A stretch of DNA of 64,000 nucleotides. Source: Crossaster papposus. Its lineage: Eukaryota; Echinodermata; Asteroidea; Velatida; Solasteridae. Location: contig JBAIAA010000525.1 in NCBI GenBank assembly GCA_037893245.1, forward strand, positions 124,001 through 188,000, written 5' to 3'. Position 1 is the first letter of the stretch, and every line of letters starts with the position of its first letter. Below are positions 20,295 to 32,686 of this stretch, one piece after another. The translations under genes and the position numbers were made by a program. The notes under the pieces are model-generated. The model was not told the origin of the DNA. It was given only the letters and a program-made list of their open reading frames with translations, and ran no database searches.

Positions 20295-21539
20295 CTGTGC
20301 AGTAGGGGTTGCCTGCTGTGGTCGGCTTTGACGCTCAGATTGAGGTCTCTGGGGGTGAGTGTAGGTACAGATGGAGAGGTACGAGTCTGGTGAGTAGAGC
20401 GGGTTGGTGGGTGACCGAGAGTTGTGAGTGGTGTCGGAAAAATTTAATCGTCGAAGTGAAGTCTTCCAGGGCTGGCCATGCTTACAATTTGGGGCAGATC
20501 ACAACATTTAGAGGGAACACAACATTGACTGGTCTCAAGCAAGTGACTTATGTTGTAAGTGGGGGGAAATCTAGTCAATTGTGCAAAAATACAGGCAGAT
20601 ATAAACAACAAAGCAATGCAATACATGAATCTGCTCACTTGGGGGAACATTAAAAGTTGCAATGAATATGACAACACAATCAGGGTAAGTATATCCGAAT
20701 ATTGATTTCAATTCACTACAATGTAAAAGAACAAATGTAAGTCTTAACCAACACGTTATCCGAATAACAGATGAATGTAAAACAAATCCAGTACGAGCTT
20801 GGTCACAATTTCAAATACTGGACGTACTTCTCAAGAACTTTAAAAAAAAAAAGGAAATGCAATTCAATGGCAATCAAAGTACGTGTGCATATACGCGCTG
20901 ATTAAACAAGCGATCCAACGTGTCAACAGATTGCGTATCGATTGTAATTGCACCTTTGCACCTGTAATTGACACACAATGTAATACAAAAGAACACCTAA
21001 TGCACCAACAGTCGACTTAGCAAGCGGAATTTCTTTTGTTTAGAACAATGCTGAGCTATTACAACTTACAAGTCTTGAGACAATTTGGTGGGTGGCCTGC
21101 CTTGATTTGTAGTGGTTGACGTGATGAGCTTGCTTGGTCACCGTGGCGATGCACATCAACAATTACGAGTCCGCGAAAAGCCCGGGGATACAAGATGCAA
21201 GAGTTATTCGATGGTGTGCACTTGTCGTCTGCCAATGATACACTGAGCCGGTGAACGGGACTGTCGACGAATCGGGCAATAACTCCGTTACCAGGACACG
21301 GCTGGTCACGATCAGATCCGGACAGCAATGCCAGGCTACGGGGTAGCAGACGTGATGATTCTTCCGGTCAGGCAAGATGTGAACTCAGTGAACAAGCGGG
21401 CCGGTACGGGCAGACGGTGATCAGCAGACGGCAGTCTGTTGAAGAGGCAAAGGGGGCTGACGGTATGGTGGTGACCTCACCTCAGGCGTTCCGATGTCTG
21501 CAGCACCAGATAAGGTTCTTTTGCCGTTGCTGTTCATCA
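20295..21539 (-). other. Gypsy 5' untranslated leader
   Basis: About 1.2 kb lies between the candidate primer-binding site and the gag start, with no convincing frame. It is expected to hold the packaging signal, which cannot be identified by eye. Confidence 0.5.
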
Positions 21540-21557
21540 GATCCGGATCTTCCACCA
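21540..21557 (-). promoter_or_regulatory. Candidate tRNA primer-binding site of the Gypsy element
   Basis: On the minus strand TGGTGGAAGATCCGGATC begins 2 bases after a possible LTR end (...GTGTCACA). A TGG start and this spacing are typical of LTR-element primer-binding sites. The matching tRNA was not identified. Confidence 0.5.
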
Positions 21558-21559
21558 TT

Positions 21560-22266
21560 TGTGACACTTTAAATAAATTGGGGGATCGGCAAGTCACAGT
21601 TTGGCTCTGAGGTTACGGCAGGTGGTTTATTGCTGTTAGCTGTAAGATGGCGGAGTACAAACAAAATAGAAGTTTAGTGGTCTTCGCCGACTAACAGAAT
21701 CACCTTTAATAAATACTTAGTCTAAGCACATTCAAACAAAGATGGAATGATATGGATTCACGATTATATATAATTAATTAATCCTATGTTTTAGATCGTT
21801 GCCGCCAAAGCTCTAGTGGCTATCGCCATCTTGGAAAATACATTATATTTACAAATAGTTTCATCAAATTGACTAAAATATTCTCATGATTTGTAGGAAA
21901 TGAGAATGATGAATGTGATTACTATTTACAGTAGTTGATATACATTAATTGTAACAAACTAATTTTAAAGAACGTCAAGTATATGACTTATCGTATCCGA
22001 GTGACTTATTTTATGTCTTTAAACTTACAGTCTCAAAATACTTATAAAAGCAAATATAACTTACGACAGATCAATCAAAAGTGTACTTAACCTGTTAGCT
22101 GTAAATACAAATAATTAGAAAACCTTTAAATAAATAGAATAAGATGTATCATACCTGTAAGATGGCGGAGTACAAACAAAATAGAAGTTTAGTGGTCTTC
22201 GCCGACTAACAGAATGACCGTCGTGAGCGCGCGAAATTTAAACTACAACGTTGAGGGCGCTCCACA
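21560..22266 (-). mobile_element. Candidate 5' LTR of the Gypsy element
   Basis: On the minus strand the segment would start TGTGGAGCGC and end GTGTCACA, the usual TG...CA limits, next to the primer-binding site. It contains AATAAA (minus strand, near 21630). A perfect ~60-bp direct repeat (GTAAGATGGCGGAGTACAAA...) lies inside at about 21642-21700 and 22157-22215. The outer boundary is a guess, and no second LTR copy was found on the 14-kb side. Confidence 0.4.
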
Positions 22267-22630
22267 AATATTTTAAATAACAAAAAGAAATGTATGCACG
22301 CTTGAGTGACACATGAATAAATACATGGATAATGCAAAATAGGATATGGCTACATAACTAATGAATATTGAAAAGGATAGCAATACTAGACCAAAATTAA
22401 AGGGGGGTGTATTTTTTACAATTGCCACATAACTATACATAAAATACTGCAATCCTTAAGTACATTCATTAGGGAAAGAGATTAGGAGAAGGGGGAGGGG
22501 GGGGGGGGGGGGGGGTCGCACACTAGTCGAATAGGACAGGGTATCGTTTTACCCCGTCTATCAAATCGAACAAGGACTAGGCCTCGTTTGAGTCTCTTTC
22601 CTTGATAAATAAACCAAAGACAAATTACAC
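22267..22630. other. Spacer with a long G homopolymer
   Basis: A G-rich run occupies about 22490-22516 (GGGGGAGGGG and then an uninterrupted run of G). Nothing else was recognised. Such runs are slippage-prone and hard to assemble. Confidence 0.6.
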
Positions 22631-22820
22631 CTCAAGTTGGCTCCCCAATACTTAGCTCCCAAACTCAAGTTGGGTCCCCAAGACTTAGCCCCCAAACTCA
22701 AGTTGGCTCCCAATACTTAGCTTCCCCACTCAAGTTGGGTCCCCAAGACTTAGCCGCCCAACTCAAGTTGGCTCCCAACACTTAGCTCCCTAAAGCTTGG
22801 CTCCCCAAACTCAAGTCGGA
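22631..22820. repeat. 33-bp tandem repeat (CTCAAGTTGGCTCCCCAATACTTAG type)
   Basis: CTCAAGTTGG or a close variant recurs at 22631, 22664, 22697, 22729, 22762 and 22810. Alternate units carry GGCTCCC and GGGTCCC, suggesting a 66-bp dimer. Confidence 0.9.
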
Positions 22821-24450
22821 TAATTTCCCTAAGGATACAACATCCTTTCCAAGTGGCATAAGGACACAGGCCTTGACTGACGTTATGGTGACGTACATAT
22901 CTTGTGACCTTTCCTAGCAATCTCAATTCAAAGAAATACCCAATTAGCATGCTGAAAAATTAATATAAGTCTTAAATTAGTCATAGGGTGACCATATCAT
23001 TTCAAGTAATCCTATGAAAACCATCGAGCAAAGCTGACATTCTTTTCTTGTACAATAGGTCGAGACAGAAGAAGAATTTTTAAAATGAAAAAAACCCAAT
23101 TGTTCAAACCAAAACACGAGCGGTCTCCCCAGATGCAGGGTGCACTAACCTTATTCAAGCCCCATTGAAAACAGTGTAAAATCTACAAAGTTCAGGACCA
23201 AGTTTCATGCAAACCAACATCACTGGGGTTTCTCAAACAACAATCAGATTATTGTCTTGGTCTTTATCTTTTCATTTCTTTTCAATTTTGGGTGGGTTAG
23301 CCAGTTACATTTTTTAATATTCACACCAAAAGGAACTCACCTCCCGAAAAGTGATACTTTCCCAGCCTGCACGCAGCCATTTTTTAAATGGCATCCCTCC
23401 ACGTTCTATAGGGCAATTAGGACCCATTTTTCAACCGTAATGTTGTCACTTGTAATGTGACCCTGGCAACACAGAAACAATCACGGGTAATTTCCCCAAG
23501 GATACAACAGCCTTTTCTAAGTGGAATAAGGACACAGACCTTGACTGCACGTTATGGTGACGTACATATCTTGTGACCTTTCCTTGCAATCTCAATTCAA
23601 AGAAATGCTGAACAATTTATATAAGTCTCAAATTAGTCATAGGGTGACCATATCATTTCAAGTAACCCTATACAAACCTTCGAACAAAGCTGAAATTATT
23701 TTCTTGTTCAATGGGTCAAGACAGAAGAGGAATCTTTAAAATAAAAACAACTTGGTTCAAACCAAAACACGAGCGGTCTCCCCAGATGCAGGGTGCACGA
23801 GCCTAATTCAAGCCCCATTGAAAACAGTGTAAAATCAACAAAGTTCAGGGCCAAGTTTCATGCAAACCAACATCACTGGGGTTTATCAAACAACAATCAG
23901 ATTATTGTCTTGGCCTTTATCTTTCCATTTCTGTTTTAATTTTGGGTGGGTTAGCCAATTACATTTGTTAATATTCACACCAAAAGTAACTCACCTCCCG
24001 AAAAGTGATCTTTCCTAGCCTGCACGCAGCCATTTTTCAAATGGCATCCCTCCACGTTCTCGGGCAATTAGGAGCCATTTTTAAACCGTAATTTGTTCAC
24101 TTGTAATGTCACCCTGGCAACTCAGAAACAACCACGGGTAATTTCCCCAAGGATACAACAGCCTTTCCAAGTGGAATAAGGACACATGCCTTGACTGACG
24201 TTATGGTGACGTACATATCTTGTGACCTTTCCTTGCAATCTCAATTCAAAGAAATGCTGAAACAATAATATAAGTCTCAAATTAGTGGGTTAGCCAATTA
24301 CATTTTTTAATATTCACACCAAATGAAAATCACCTCCCGAAAAGTGATACTTTCCCAGCCTGCACGCAGCCATTTTACAAATGGCATCCCTCCACGTTCT
24401 AGGGCAATCATGACCCATTTGCAACCGCAATTTTGTCAAGTCTGCCCTCA
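22821..24450. repeat. About 660-bp tandem repeat, two full copies and one internally deleted copy
   Basis: TAATTTCCCYAAGGATACAAC starts units at 22821, 23488 and 24139 (offsets 667 and 651). All units share TGACGTACATATCTTGTGACC and TGCACGCAGCCATTTT. The third unit jumps from AAATTAG at about 24287 directly to TGGGTTAGCCAATTACATTT, losing roughly 330 bases. No coding frame persists across copies. Confidence 0.93.
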
Positions 24451-24802
24451 GATTGAAGCTCAAAAACCAGGGATTTGATCCCAGGCTATATTTACAAAAT
24501 CCCACCATATCTTTCACCAAACGGCCTCCTTTTTTCAAAATAAATTGTAGGGGCACATTTCCTGCTAATGAGATCGCGGAGAAAATCTCCGTTTAATTAG
24601 GGTAGTGCACCCTTATACACACACGTGCGTGAACGACGTCAAGTTTGTGGAATAGAAAGAGCACTAGGATTCACCAGACGAAAATGCCTGAATGATAGCA
24701 GAAAAGGTGAGAATTTAGTAAGGTTTGGCTAACATAAAACTGGGTTTTAGGGGTATTTTCGTCACATAGTATATAGTATACTATCATATTTAAGGGCGTA
24801 TA
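24451..24802. other. Unique spacer, nothing recognised
   Basis: No repeat, RNA gene or persuasive reading frame was seen between the 660-bp repeat and the SINE. Confidence 0.4.
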
Positions 24803-24817
24803 CATATTTGTGTGGGG

Positions 24818-25111
24818 GAGTCGGGTTGGTGTAGAGGTTCTTTCCTCGCCTTCCACCACTCTGACCCGGGTTCGAATCCGGCCTGGGCCAATATGTGGAT
24901 TGGGTTTTCAGTCCCTGCCTGACTCCGTGGGTTTTTCCCCAGGATATTCTTCTGGGGTTTTCCTCCCACCTCTAAAACTGTAACTTCTTCACATTAATTG
25001 TTGAATAATTGTTGAATGAAATAAAAAATTGTTGAATGAAATTTGTTCCCGCCGTGAATATGGCCATTGATGCTGGTACGGCGTTAAACCCTAAATACTC
25101 ACTCACTCACT
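24818..25111 (+). mobile_element. tRNA-derived SINE with perfect 15-bp target-site duplication
   Basis: The 294-bp element is flanked on both sides by CATATTTGTGTGGGG (24803-24817 and 25112-25126). Its head has A-box TTGGTGTAGAGG (24826-24837) and B-box GGGTTCGAATCC (24868-24879), the internal RNA polymerase III promoter. The body holds CCGTGGGTTTTTCCCCAGG and GGGGTTTTCCTCCCACC, a conserved-domain-like block seen in several invertebrate SINEs. It ends in a short TTGTTGAATGAAAT duplication, GGCGTTAAACCC and a CACT-repeat tail. SINEs are copied by a partner LINE acting on the 3' tail. The intact duplication implies a fairly recent insertion. Confidence 0.92.
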
Positions 25112-25126
25112 CATATTTGTGTGGGG

Positions 25127-25348
25127 ATATAAATGGGGATGTACATAACGTGACGTTAGAGGTCGCTGTACAAAATACAAATTTTACTAATCCAAGTTTG
25201 AATCCAATACAACGTACACTATTTATGAATATGAGTTAGTGCTAAGAGTGGTGCGGCAGGAACCTGACGGATACCATTCACAATCATTCTCTACACCTGG
25301 ACGGACCATTGTCTATATTCTGCTGTGCTAACGCATGAAGTCGGCGCG
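25127..25348. other. Short unique spacer
   Basis: Nothing was recognised except CTACACCTGGACGGACC near 25292, which shares CTACACCTGGAC with the right arm of the following foldback. Confidence 0.4.
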
Positions 25349-25552
25349 AACTGGAAGTTCAAAATGGCGGACCCAAGACGTCACTTCTGTGAGCCCATGA
25401 AATGTCCAGGTGTAGAGGTCAGTGGATTTACTCTGTACATTTTGTATTTATAAACATTATGTCATACGCACCGTACCCACTGGAATCTACACCTGGACAT
25501 TTTATTGGCTCACAGAGTGACGTCGTGGGTCCGCCATGTTGCACTTCCAGTT
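25349..25552. repeat. 204-bp foldback (inverted repeat with 66-67-bp arms)
   Basis: The left arm 25349-25415 (AACTGGAAGTTCAAAATGGC...) is the near-perfect reverse complement of the right arm 25487-25552. The arms contain GGCGGACCCA, GACGTCAC and AAATGTCCAGGTGTAG. The 71-bp spacer has no frame. It abuts the 42-bp repeat and may be a MITE. Confidence 0.88.
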
Positions 25553-25960
25553 GGATATTGCAGATTTTATCGCACATTTCTGCGCAGAAATCTGTGATTT
25601 CGCAGATTTTATCGCACATTCCTGCGCCAATTTCTGCGATATTGCATATTTTATCGCACATTTCTGCCCCGATTTCTGCGATATTGCACATTTTATCGCA
25701 CATTTCTGCGATATCGCACATTTTATCGCACATTAATTTTCTGCGCCGATTTCTGCGATATTGCACATGTTATCGCACATTAATTTGTTGCGCCGATTTC
25801 TGCGATATTGCAGATTGTGCAAATGTGCGATATCGTAAAATTAGGCGCAGAAATGTGCGATCAAATCTGCAATATCGCAGAAATCGGCGCATGTGCGATA
25901 AAATGTTCAATATCGCAGAATTACGCGCAGAAATGTGCAATCAAATCTGCAATATCGCAG
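25553..25960. repeat. 42-bp tandem repeat that inverts into its own reverse complement
   Basis: Units of the type TTTTATCGCACATTTCTGCG start at about 25565, 25607, 25649 and 25691 (42-bp spacing), then at closer and wider intervals. From about 25810 the same words appear reversed (GTGCGATAAAAT, GCGCAGAAATGTGCGAT, AATATCGCAG). The block is thus a large imperfect palindrome. It ends at AATATCGCAG|AAATGAAC, exactly where the satellite begins. Confidence 0.85.
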
Positions 25961-26279
25961 AAATGAACTTCCAACACTCCCAAATGTGCATTAGCGCCCA
26001 TTGAGCCTAACAAACACTTTTTGGCACTAATAACCGTCAGATCACGAAATGAACTTTCAACACACCCAAATGTGCTATAGCGCCCATTAAGCCTAACAAA
26101 CACTTTTTGGCACTAATAGCCGTCAGATCACGCAATGGACTTACAAACACTCCCAATTGTGCATTAGCGCCCATTGAGCGTAACAAACACTTTTCGGCAC
26201 TATTCACCTTCAGATCACGAAATGAACTTACAACACTCCCAAATGTGCTATAGCGCCTATTAAGCCTAACAAACACTTT

Positions 26280-29000
26280 TTGGCACTAATAATCGTCAGA
26301 TCACGAAATGAACTTCCAACATTCCCAAATGTGCATTAGCGCCCATTGAGCGTAACAAACACTTTTCCCCACTATTCACCGTCAGATAACGAAATGGACT
26401 TACAAACACTCCCAAATGTGCTATAGCGCCCATTAAGCCTCACAAACACTTTTTTGGCACTAATAACCGTCAGATCACGAAATGAACTTACAAACACTCC
26501 CAAATGTGCTATAGCGCCCATTGAGCGTAACAAACACTTTTCGGCACTATTCACTGTCAGATAACGAAATGGACTTACAAACACTCCCAAATGTGCTATA
26601 GCGCCCATTGAGCGTAACAAACACCTTTCGGCACAATACACCTTCAGATAACGAAATGAACTTACAACACTCCCAAATGTGCTATAGCGCCCATTAAGCC
26701 TAACAAACACTTTTCGGCACTAATAACCGTCAGATCACGAAATGAACTTCCAACACTCCCAAATGTGCATTAGCGCCCATTGAGCGTAACAAACACTTTT
26801 CGGCACTATTCACTGTCAGATCACGAAATTGACTTACAAACACGCCGAAATGTGCTATAGCGCCCATTAAGCGTCACAAACACACTAATAACCGTCAGAT
26901 CACGAAATGGACTTACAAACACTCCCAAATGTGGTATAGCGCCCATTGAGCGTAACAAACACTTTTCGGCACTATTTACTGTCAGATCACGAAATTGACT
27001 TACAAACACTCCCAAATGTGCTATAGCGCCCATTAAGCCTAACAAACACATTTTGGCACTAATAACCGTCAGATCACGAAATGGACTTACAAACACTCCC
27101 AAATGTGCTATAGCGCCCATTAAGCCTAACAAACACCTTTCGGCACTAATAACCGACAGATCACGAAATGAACTTCCAACACTCCCAAATGTGCATTAGC
27201 GCCCATTGAGCGTAACAAACACTTTTCGGCACTAATAATCGTCAGATCACGAAATGGACTTACAAACACTCCCAAATGTGCTATAGCGCCCATTGAGCGT
27301 AACAAACACTTTTCGGCACTTTTCACTGTCAGGTCACGAAATTGACTTACAAACACTCCCAAATGTGCTATAGCGCCCATTAAGCCTAACAAACACATTT
27401 TGGCACTAATAACCGTCAGATCACGAAATGGACTTACAAACACTCCCAAATGTGCTATAGCGCCCATTAAGCCTAACAAACACCTTTCGGCACTAATAAC
27501 CGACAGATCACGAAATGAACTTCCAACACTCCCAAATGTGCATTAGCGCCCATTGAGCGTAACAAACACTTTTCGGCACTAATAATCGTCAGATCACGAA
27601 ATGAACTTCCAACACTCCCAAATGTGCTATAGCGCCCATTAAGCCTAACAAACACTTGTTGGCACTAATAGCCGTCAGATCACGTAATGGACTTACAAAC
27701 ACTCCCAATTGTGCATTAGCGCCCATTAAGCCTAACAAACACTTTTTGGCACTAATAGCCGTCAGATCACGCAATGGACTTACAAACACTCCCAATTGTG
27801 CATTAGCGCCCATTGAGCGTAACAAACACTTTTCGGCACTATTCACCTTCAGATCACGAAATGAACTTACAACACTCCCACATGTGCTATAGCGCCTATT
27901 AAGCCTAACAAACACTTTTTGGCACTAATAATCGTCAGATCACGAAATGAACTTCCAACATTCCCAAATGTGCATTAGCGCCCATTGAGCGTAACAAACA
28001 CTTTTCCCCACTATTCACCGTCAGATAACGAAATGGACTTACAAACACTCCCAAATGTGCTATAGCGCCCATTAAGCCTCACAAACACTTTTTTGGCACT
28101 AATAACCGTCAGATCACGAAATGAACTTACAAACACTCCCAAATGTGCTATAGCGCCCATTGAGCGTAACAAACACTTTTCGGCACTATTCACTGTCAGA
28201 TAACGAAATGGACTTACAAACACTCCCAAATGTGCTATAGCGCCCATTGAGCGTAACAAACACCTTTCGGCACAATACACCTTCAGATAACGAAATGAAC
28301 TTACAACACTCCCAAATGTGCTATAGCGCCCATTAAGCCTAACAAACACTTTTCGGCACTAATAACCGTCAGATCACGAAATGAACTTCCAACACTCCCA
28401 AATGTGCATTAGCGCCCATTGAGCGTAACAAACACTTTTCGGCACTATTCACTGTCAGATCACGAAATTGACTTACAAACACGCCGAAATGTGCTATAGC
28501 GCCCATTAAGCGTCACAAACACACTAATAACCGTCAGATCACGAAATGGACTTACAAACACTCCCAAATGTGGTATAGCGCCCATTGAGCGTAACAAACA
28601 CTTTTCGGCACTATTTACTGTCAGATCACGAAATTGACTTACAAACACTCCCAAATGTGCTATAGCGCCCATTAAGCCTAACAAACACATTTTGGCACTA
28701 ATAACCGTCAGATCACGAAATGGACTTACAAACACTCCCAAATGTGCTATAGCGCCTATTAAGCCTAACAAACACCTTTCGGCACTAATAACCGACAGAT
28801 CACGAAATGAACTTCCAACACTCCCAAATGTGCATTAGCGCCCATTGAGCGTAACAAACACTTTTCGGCACTAATAATCGTCAGATCACGAAATGAACTT
28901 CCAACACTCCCAAATGTGCTATAGCGCCCATTAAGCCTAACAAACACTTGTTGGCACTAATAGCCGTCAGATCACGTAATGGACTTACAAACACTCCCAA
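26280..29000. repeat. Higher-order duplication in the satellite, period 1639 bp
   Basis: The segment from about 26.3 kb repeats 1639 bp later with the same rare variants: CACTTTTCCCCACTATTCACC (26362 and 28001), AACACGCCGAAATGTGC, and the shortened unit CACAAACACACTAATAACC. This is about 19 monomers. Confidence 0.85.
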
Positions 29001-32000
29001 TTGTGCATTAGCGCCCATTGAGCCTAACAAACACTTTTCGGCACTAATAACCGTCAGATCACGAAATGAACTTCCAACACTCCCAAATGTGCTATAGCGC
29101 CCATTAAGCCTAACAAACACTTTTTGGCACTAATAGCCGTCAGATCACGTAATGGACTTACAAACACTCCCAATTGTGCATTAGCGCCCATTGAGCGTAA
29201 CAAACACTTTTCGGCACTATTCACCTTCAGATCACGAAATGAACTTACAACACTCCCAAATGTGCTATAGCGCCTATTAAGCCTAACAAACACTTTTTGG
29301 CACTAATAATCGTCAGATCACGAAATGAACTTCCAACACTCCCAAATGTGCATTAGCGCCCATTGAGCGTAACAAACACTTTTCGGCACTATTCACTGTC
29401 AGATAACGAAATGGACTTACAAACACTCCCAAATGTGCTATAGCGCCCATTGAGCGTAACAAACACTGTTCGGCACTATTCACTGTCAGATAACGAAATG
29501 GACTTACAAACACTCCCAAATGTGCTATAGCGCCCATTGAGCGTAACAAACACTTTTCGGCACAATTCACCTTCAGATTACGAAATGAACTTACAACACT
29601 CCCAAATGTGCTATAGCGCCCATTAAGACTAACAAACACTTTTCGGCACTAATAACCGTCAGATCACGAAATGAACTTCCAACACTCCCAAATGTGCATT
29701 AGCGCCCATTGAGCGTAACAAACACTTTTCGGCACTATTCACTGTCAGATCACGAAATTGACTTACAAACACTCCCAAATGTGCATTAGCGCCCATTGAG
29801 CGTAACAAACACTTTTCGGCACTATTCACCTTCAGATCACGAAATGAACTTACAACACTCCCAAATGTGCTATAGCGCCTATTAAGCCTAACAAACACTT
29901 TTTGACACTATTCACTGTCAGATCACGAAATTGACTTACAAACACTCCCAAATGTGCTATAGCGCCCATTGAGCGTAACAAACACTTTTTGGCACTAATA
30001 ATCTTCAGATCACGAAATGAACTTCCAACACTCCCAAATGTGCATTAGCGCCCATTGAGCGTAACAAACACTTTTCGGCACTATTCACTGTCAGATAACG
30101 AAATGGACTTACAAACACTCCCAAATGTGCTATAGCGCCCATTGAGCGTAACAAACACTGTTCGGCACTATTCACTGTCAGATAACGAAATGGACTTACA
30201 AACACTCCCAAATGTGCTATAGCGCCCATTGAGACTAACAAACACTTTTCGGCACTAATAACCGTCAGATCACGAAATGAACTTCCAACACTCCCAAATG
30301 TGCATTATCGCCCATTGAGCGTAACAAACACTTGTCGGCACTATTCACTGTCAGATCACGAAATGGACTTACAAACACTCCCAAATGTGCTATAGCGCCC
30401 ATTGAGCGTAACAAACACTTTTCGGCACAATTCACCTTCAGATCACGAAATGAACTTACAACACTCCCAAATGTGCTATAGCGCCTATTAAGCCTAACAA
30501 ACACCTTTCGGCACTAATAACCGTCAGATCACGAAATGAACTTCCAACACTCCCAAATGTGCATTAGCGCCCATTGAGCGTAACAAACACTTTTCGGCAC
30601 TAATAACCGTCAGATCACGAAATGAACTTCCAACACTCCCAAATGTGCATTAGCGCCCATTGAGCGTAACAAACACTTTTCGGCACTATTCACCTTCAGA
30701 TCACGAAATGAACTTACAACACTCCCAAATGTGCTATAGCGCCTATTAAGCCTAACAAACACTTTTTGGCACTAATAACCGTCAGATCACGAAATGGACT
30801 TACAAACACTCCCAATTGTGCATTAGCGCCCATTGAGCGTAACAAACACTTTTTGACACTATTCACTGTCAGATCACGAAATTGACTTACAAACACTCCC
30901 AAATGTGCTATAGCGCCCATTAAGCCTAACAAACACTTTTTGGCACTAATAACCGTCAGATCACGTAATGGACTTACAAACACTCCCAAATGTGCATTAG
31001 CGCCCATTGAGCGTAACAAACACTTTTCGACACTATTCACCTTCAGATCACGAAATGAACTTACAACACTCCCAAATGTGCTATAGCGCCTATTAAGCCT
31101 AACAAACACTTTTTGGCACTAATAATCGTCAGATCACGAAATGAACTTCCAACACTCCCAAATGTGCATTAGCGCCCATTGAGCGTAACAAACACTTTTC
31201 GGCACTATTCACTGTCAGATAACGAAATGGACTTACAAACACTCCCAAATGTGCTATAGCGCCCATTGAGCGTAACAAACACTTTTTGGCACTAATAACC
31301 GTCAGATCACGTAATGGACTTACAAACACTCCCAAATGTGCATTAGCGCCCATTGAGCGTAACAAACACTTTTCGGCACTATTCACTGTCAGATAACGAA
31401 ATTGACTTACAAACACTCCCAAATGTGCTATAGCGCCCATTAAGCCTAACAAACACTTTTTGGCACTAATAACCGTCAGATCACGTAATGGACTTACAAA
31501 CACTCCCAAATGTGCATTAGCGCCAATTGAGCGTAACAAACACTTTTCGACACTATTCACCTTCAGATCACGAAATGAACTTACAACACTCCCAAATGTG
31601 CTATAGCGCCTATTAAGCCTAAAAAACACTTTTTGGCACTAATAATCGTCAGATCACGAAATGAACTTCCAACACTCCCAAATGTGCATTAGCGCCCATT
31701 GAGCGTAACAAACACTTTTCGGCACTATTCACTGTCAGATAACGAAATGGACTTACAAACACTCCCAAATGTGCTATAGCGCCCATTGAGCGTAACAAAC
31801 ACTGTTCGGCACTATTCACTGTCAGATAACGAAATGGACTTACAAACACTCCCAAATGTGCTATAGCGCCCATTGAGCGTAACAAACACTTTTCGGCACA
31901 ATTCACCTTCAGATTACGAAATGAACTTACAACACTCCCAAATGTGCTATAGCGCCCATTGAGACTAACAAACACTTTTCGGCACTAATAACCGTCAGAT

Positions 32001-32686
32001 CACGAAATGAACTTCCAACACTCCCAAATGTGCATTAGCACCCATTGAGCGTAACAAACACTTTTCGGCACTATTCACTGTCAGATCACGAAATGGACTT
32101 ACAAACACTCCCAAATGTGCTATAGCGCCCATTGAGCGTAACAAACACTGTTCGGCACTATTCACTGTCAGATAACGAAATGGACTTACAAACACTCCCA
32201 AATGTGCTATAGCGCCCATTGAGCGTAACAAACACTTTTCGGCACAATTCACCTTCAGATCACGAAATGAACTTACAACACTCCCAAATGTGCTATAGCG
32301 CCTATTAAGCCTAACAAACACATTTCGGCACTAATAACCGTCAGATCACGAAATGAACTTCCAACACTCCCAAATGTGCATTAGCGCCCATTGAGCGTAA
32401 CAAACACTTTTCGGCACTAATAACCGTCAGATCACGAAATGGACTTACAAACACTCCCAAATGTGGTATAGCGCCCATTGAGCGTAACAAACACTTTTCG
32501 GCACTATTAACTGTCAGATCACGAAATTGACTTACAAACACTCCCAAATGTGCTATAGCGCCCATTAAGCCTAACAAACACTTTTTGGCACTAATAACCG
32601 TCAGATCACGAAATGAACTTCCAACACTCCCAAATGTGCATTAGCGCCCATTGAGCGTAACAAACACTTTTCGGCACTAATAACCG

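Noticed and set aside
21642..22215. The perfect ~60-bp direct repeat as the LTR pair of a small element
   Set aside because: The copies are too short and both lie on the same side of gag-pol; they look internal to one candidate LTR or like a local duplication.
24818..24890. Functional tRNA gene
   Set aside because: The pol III boxes belong to a SINE head with body, tail and target-site duplication.
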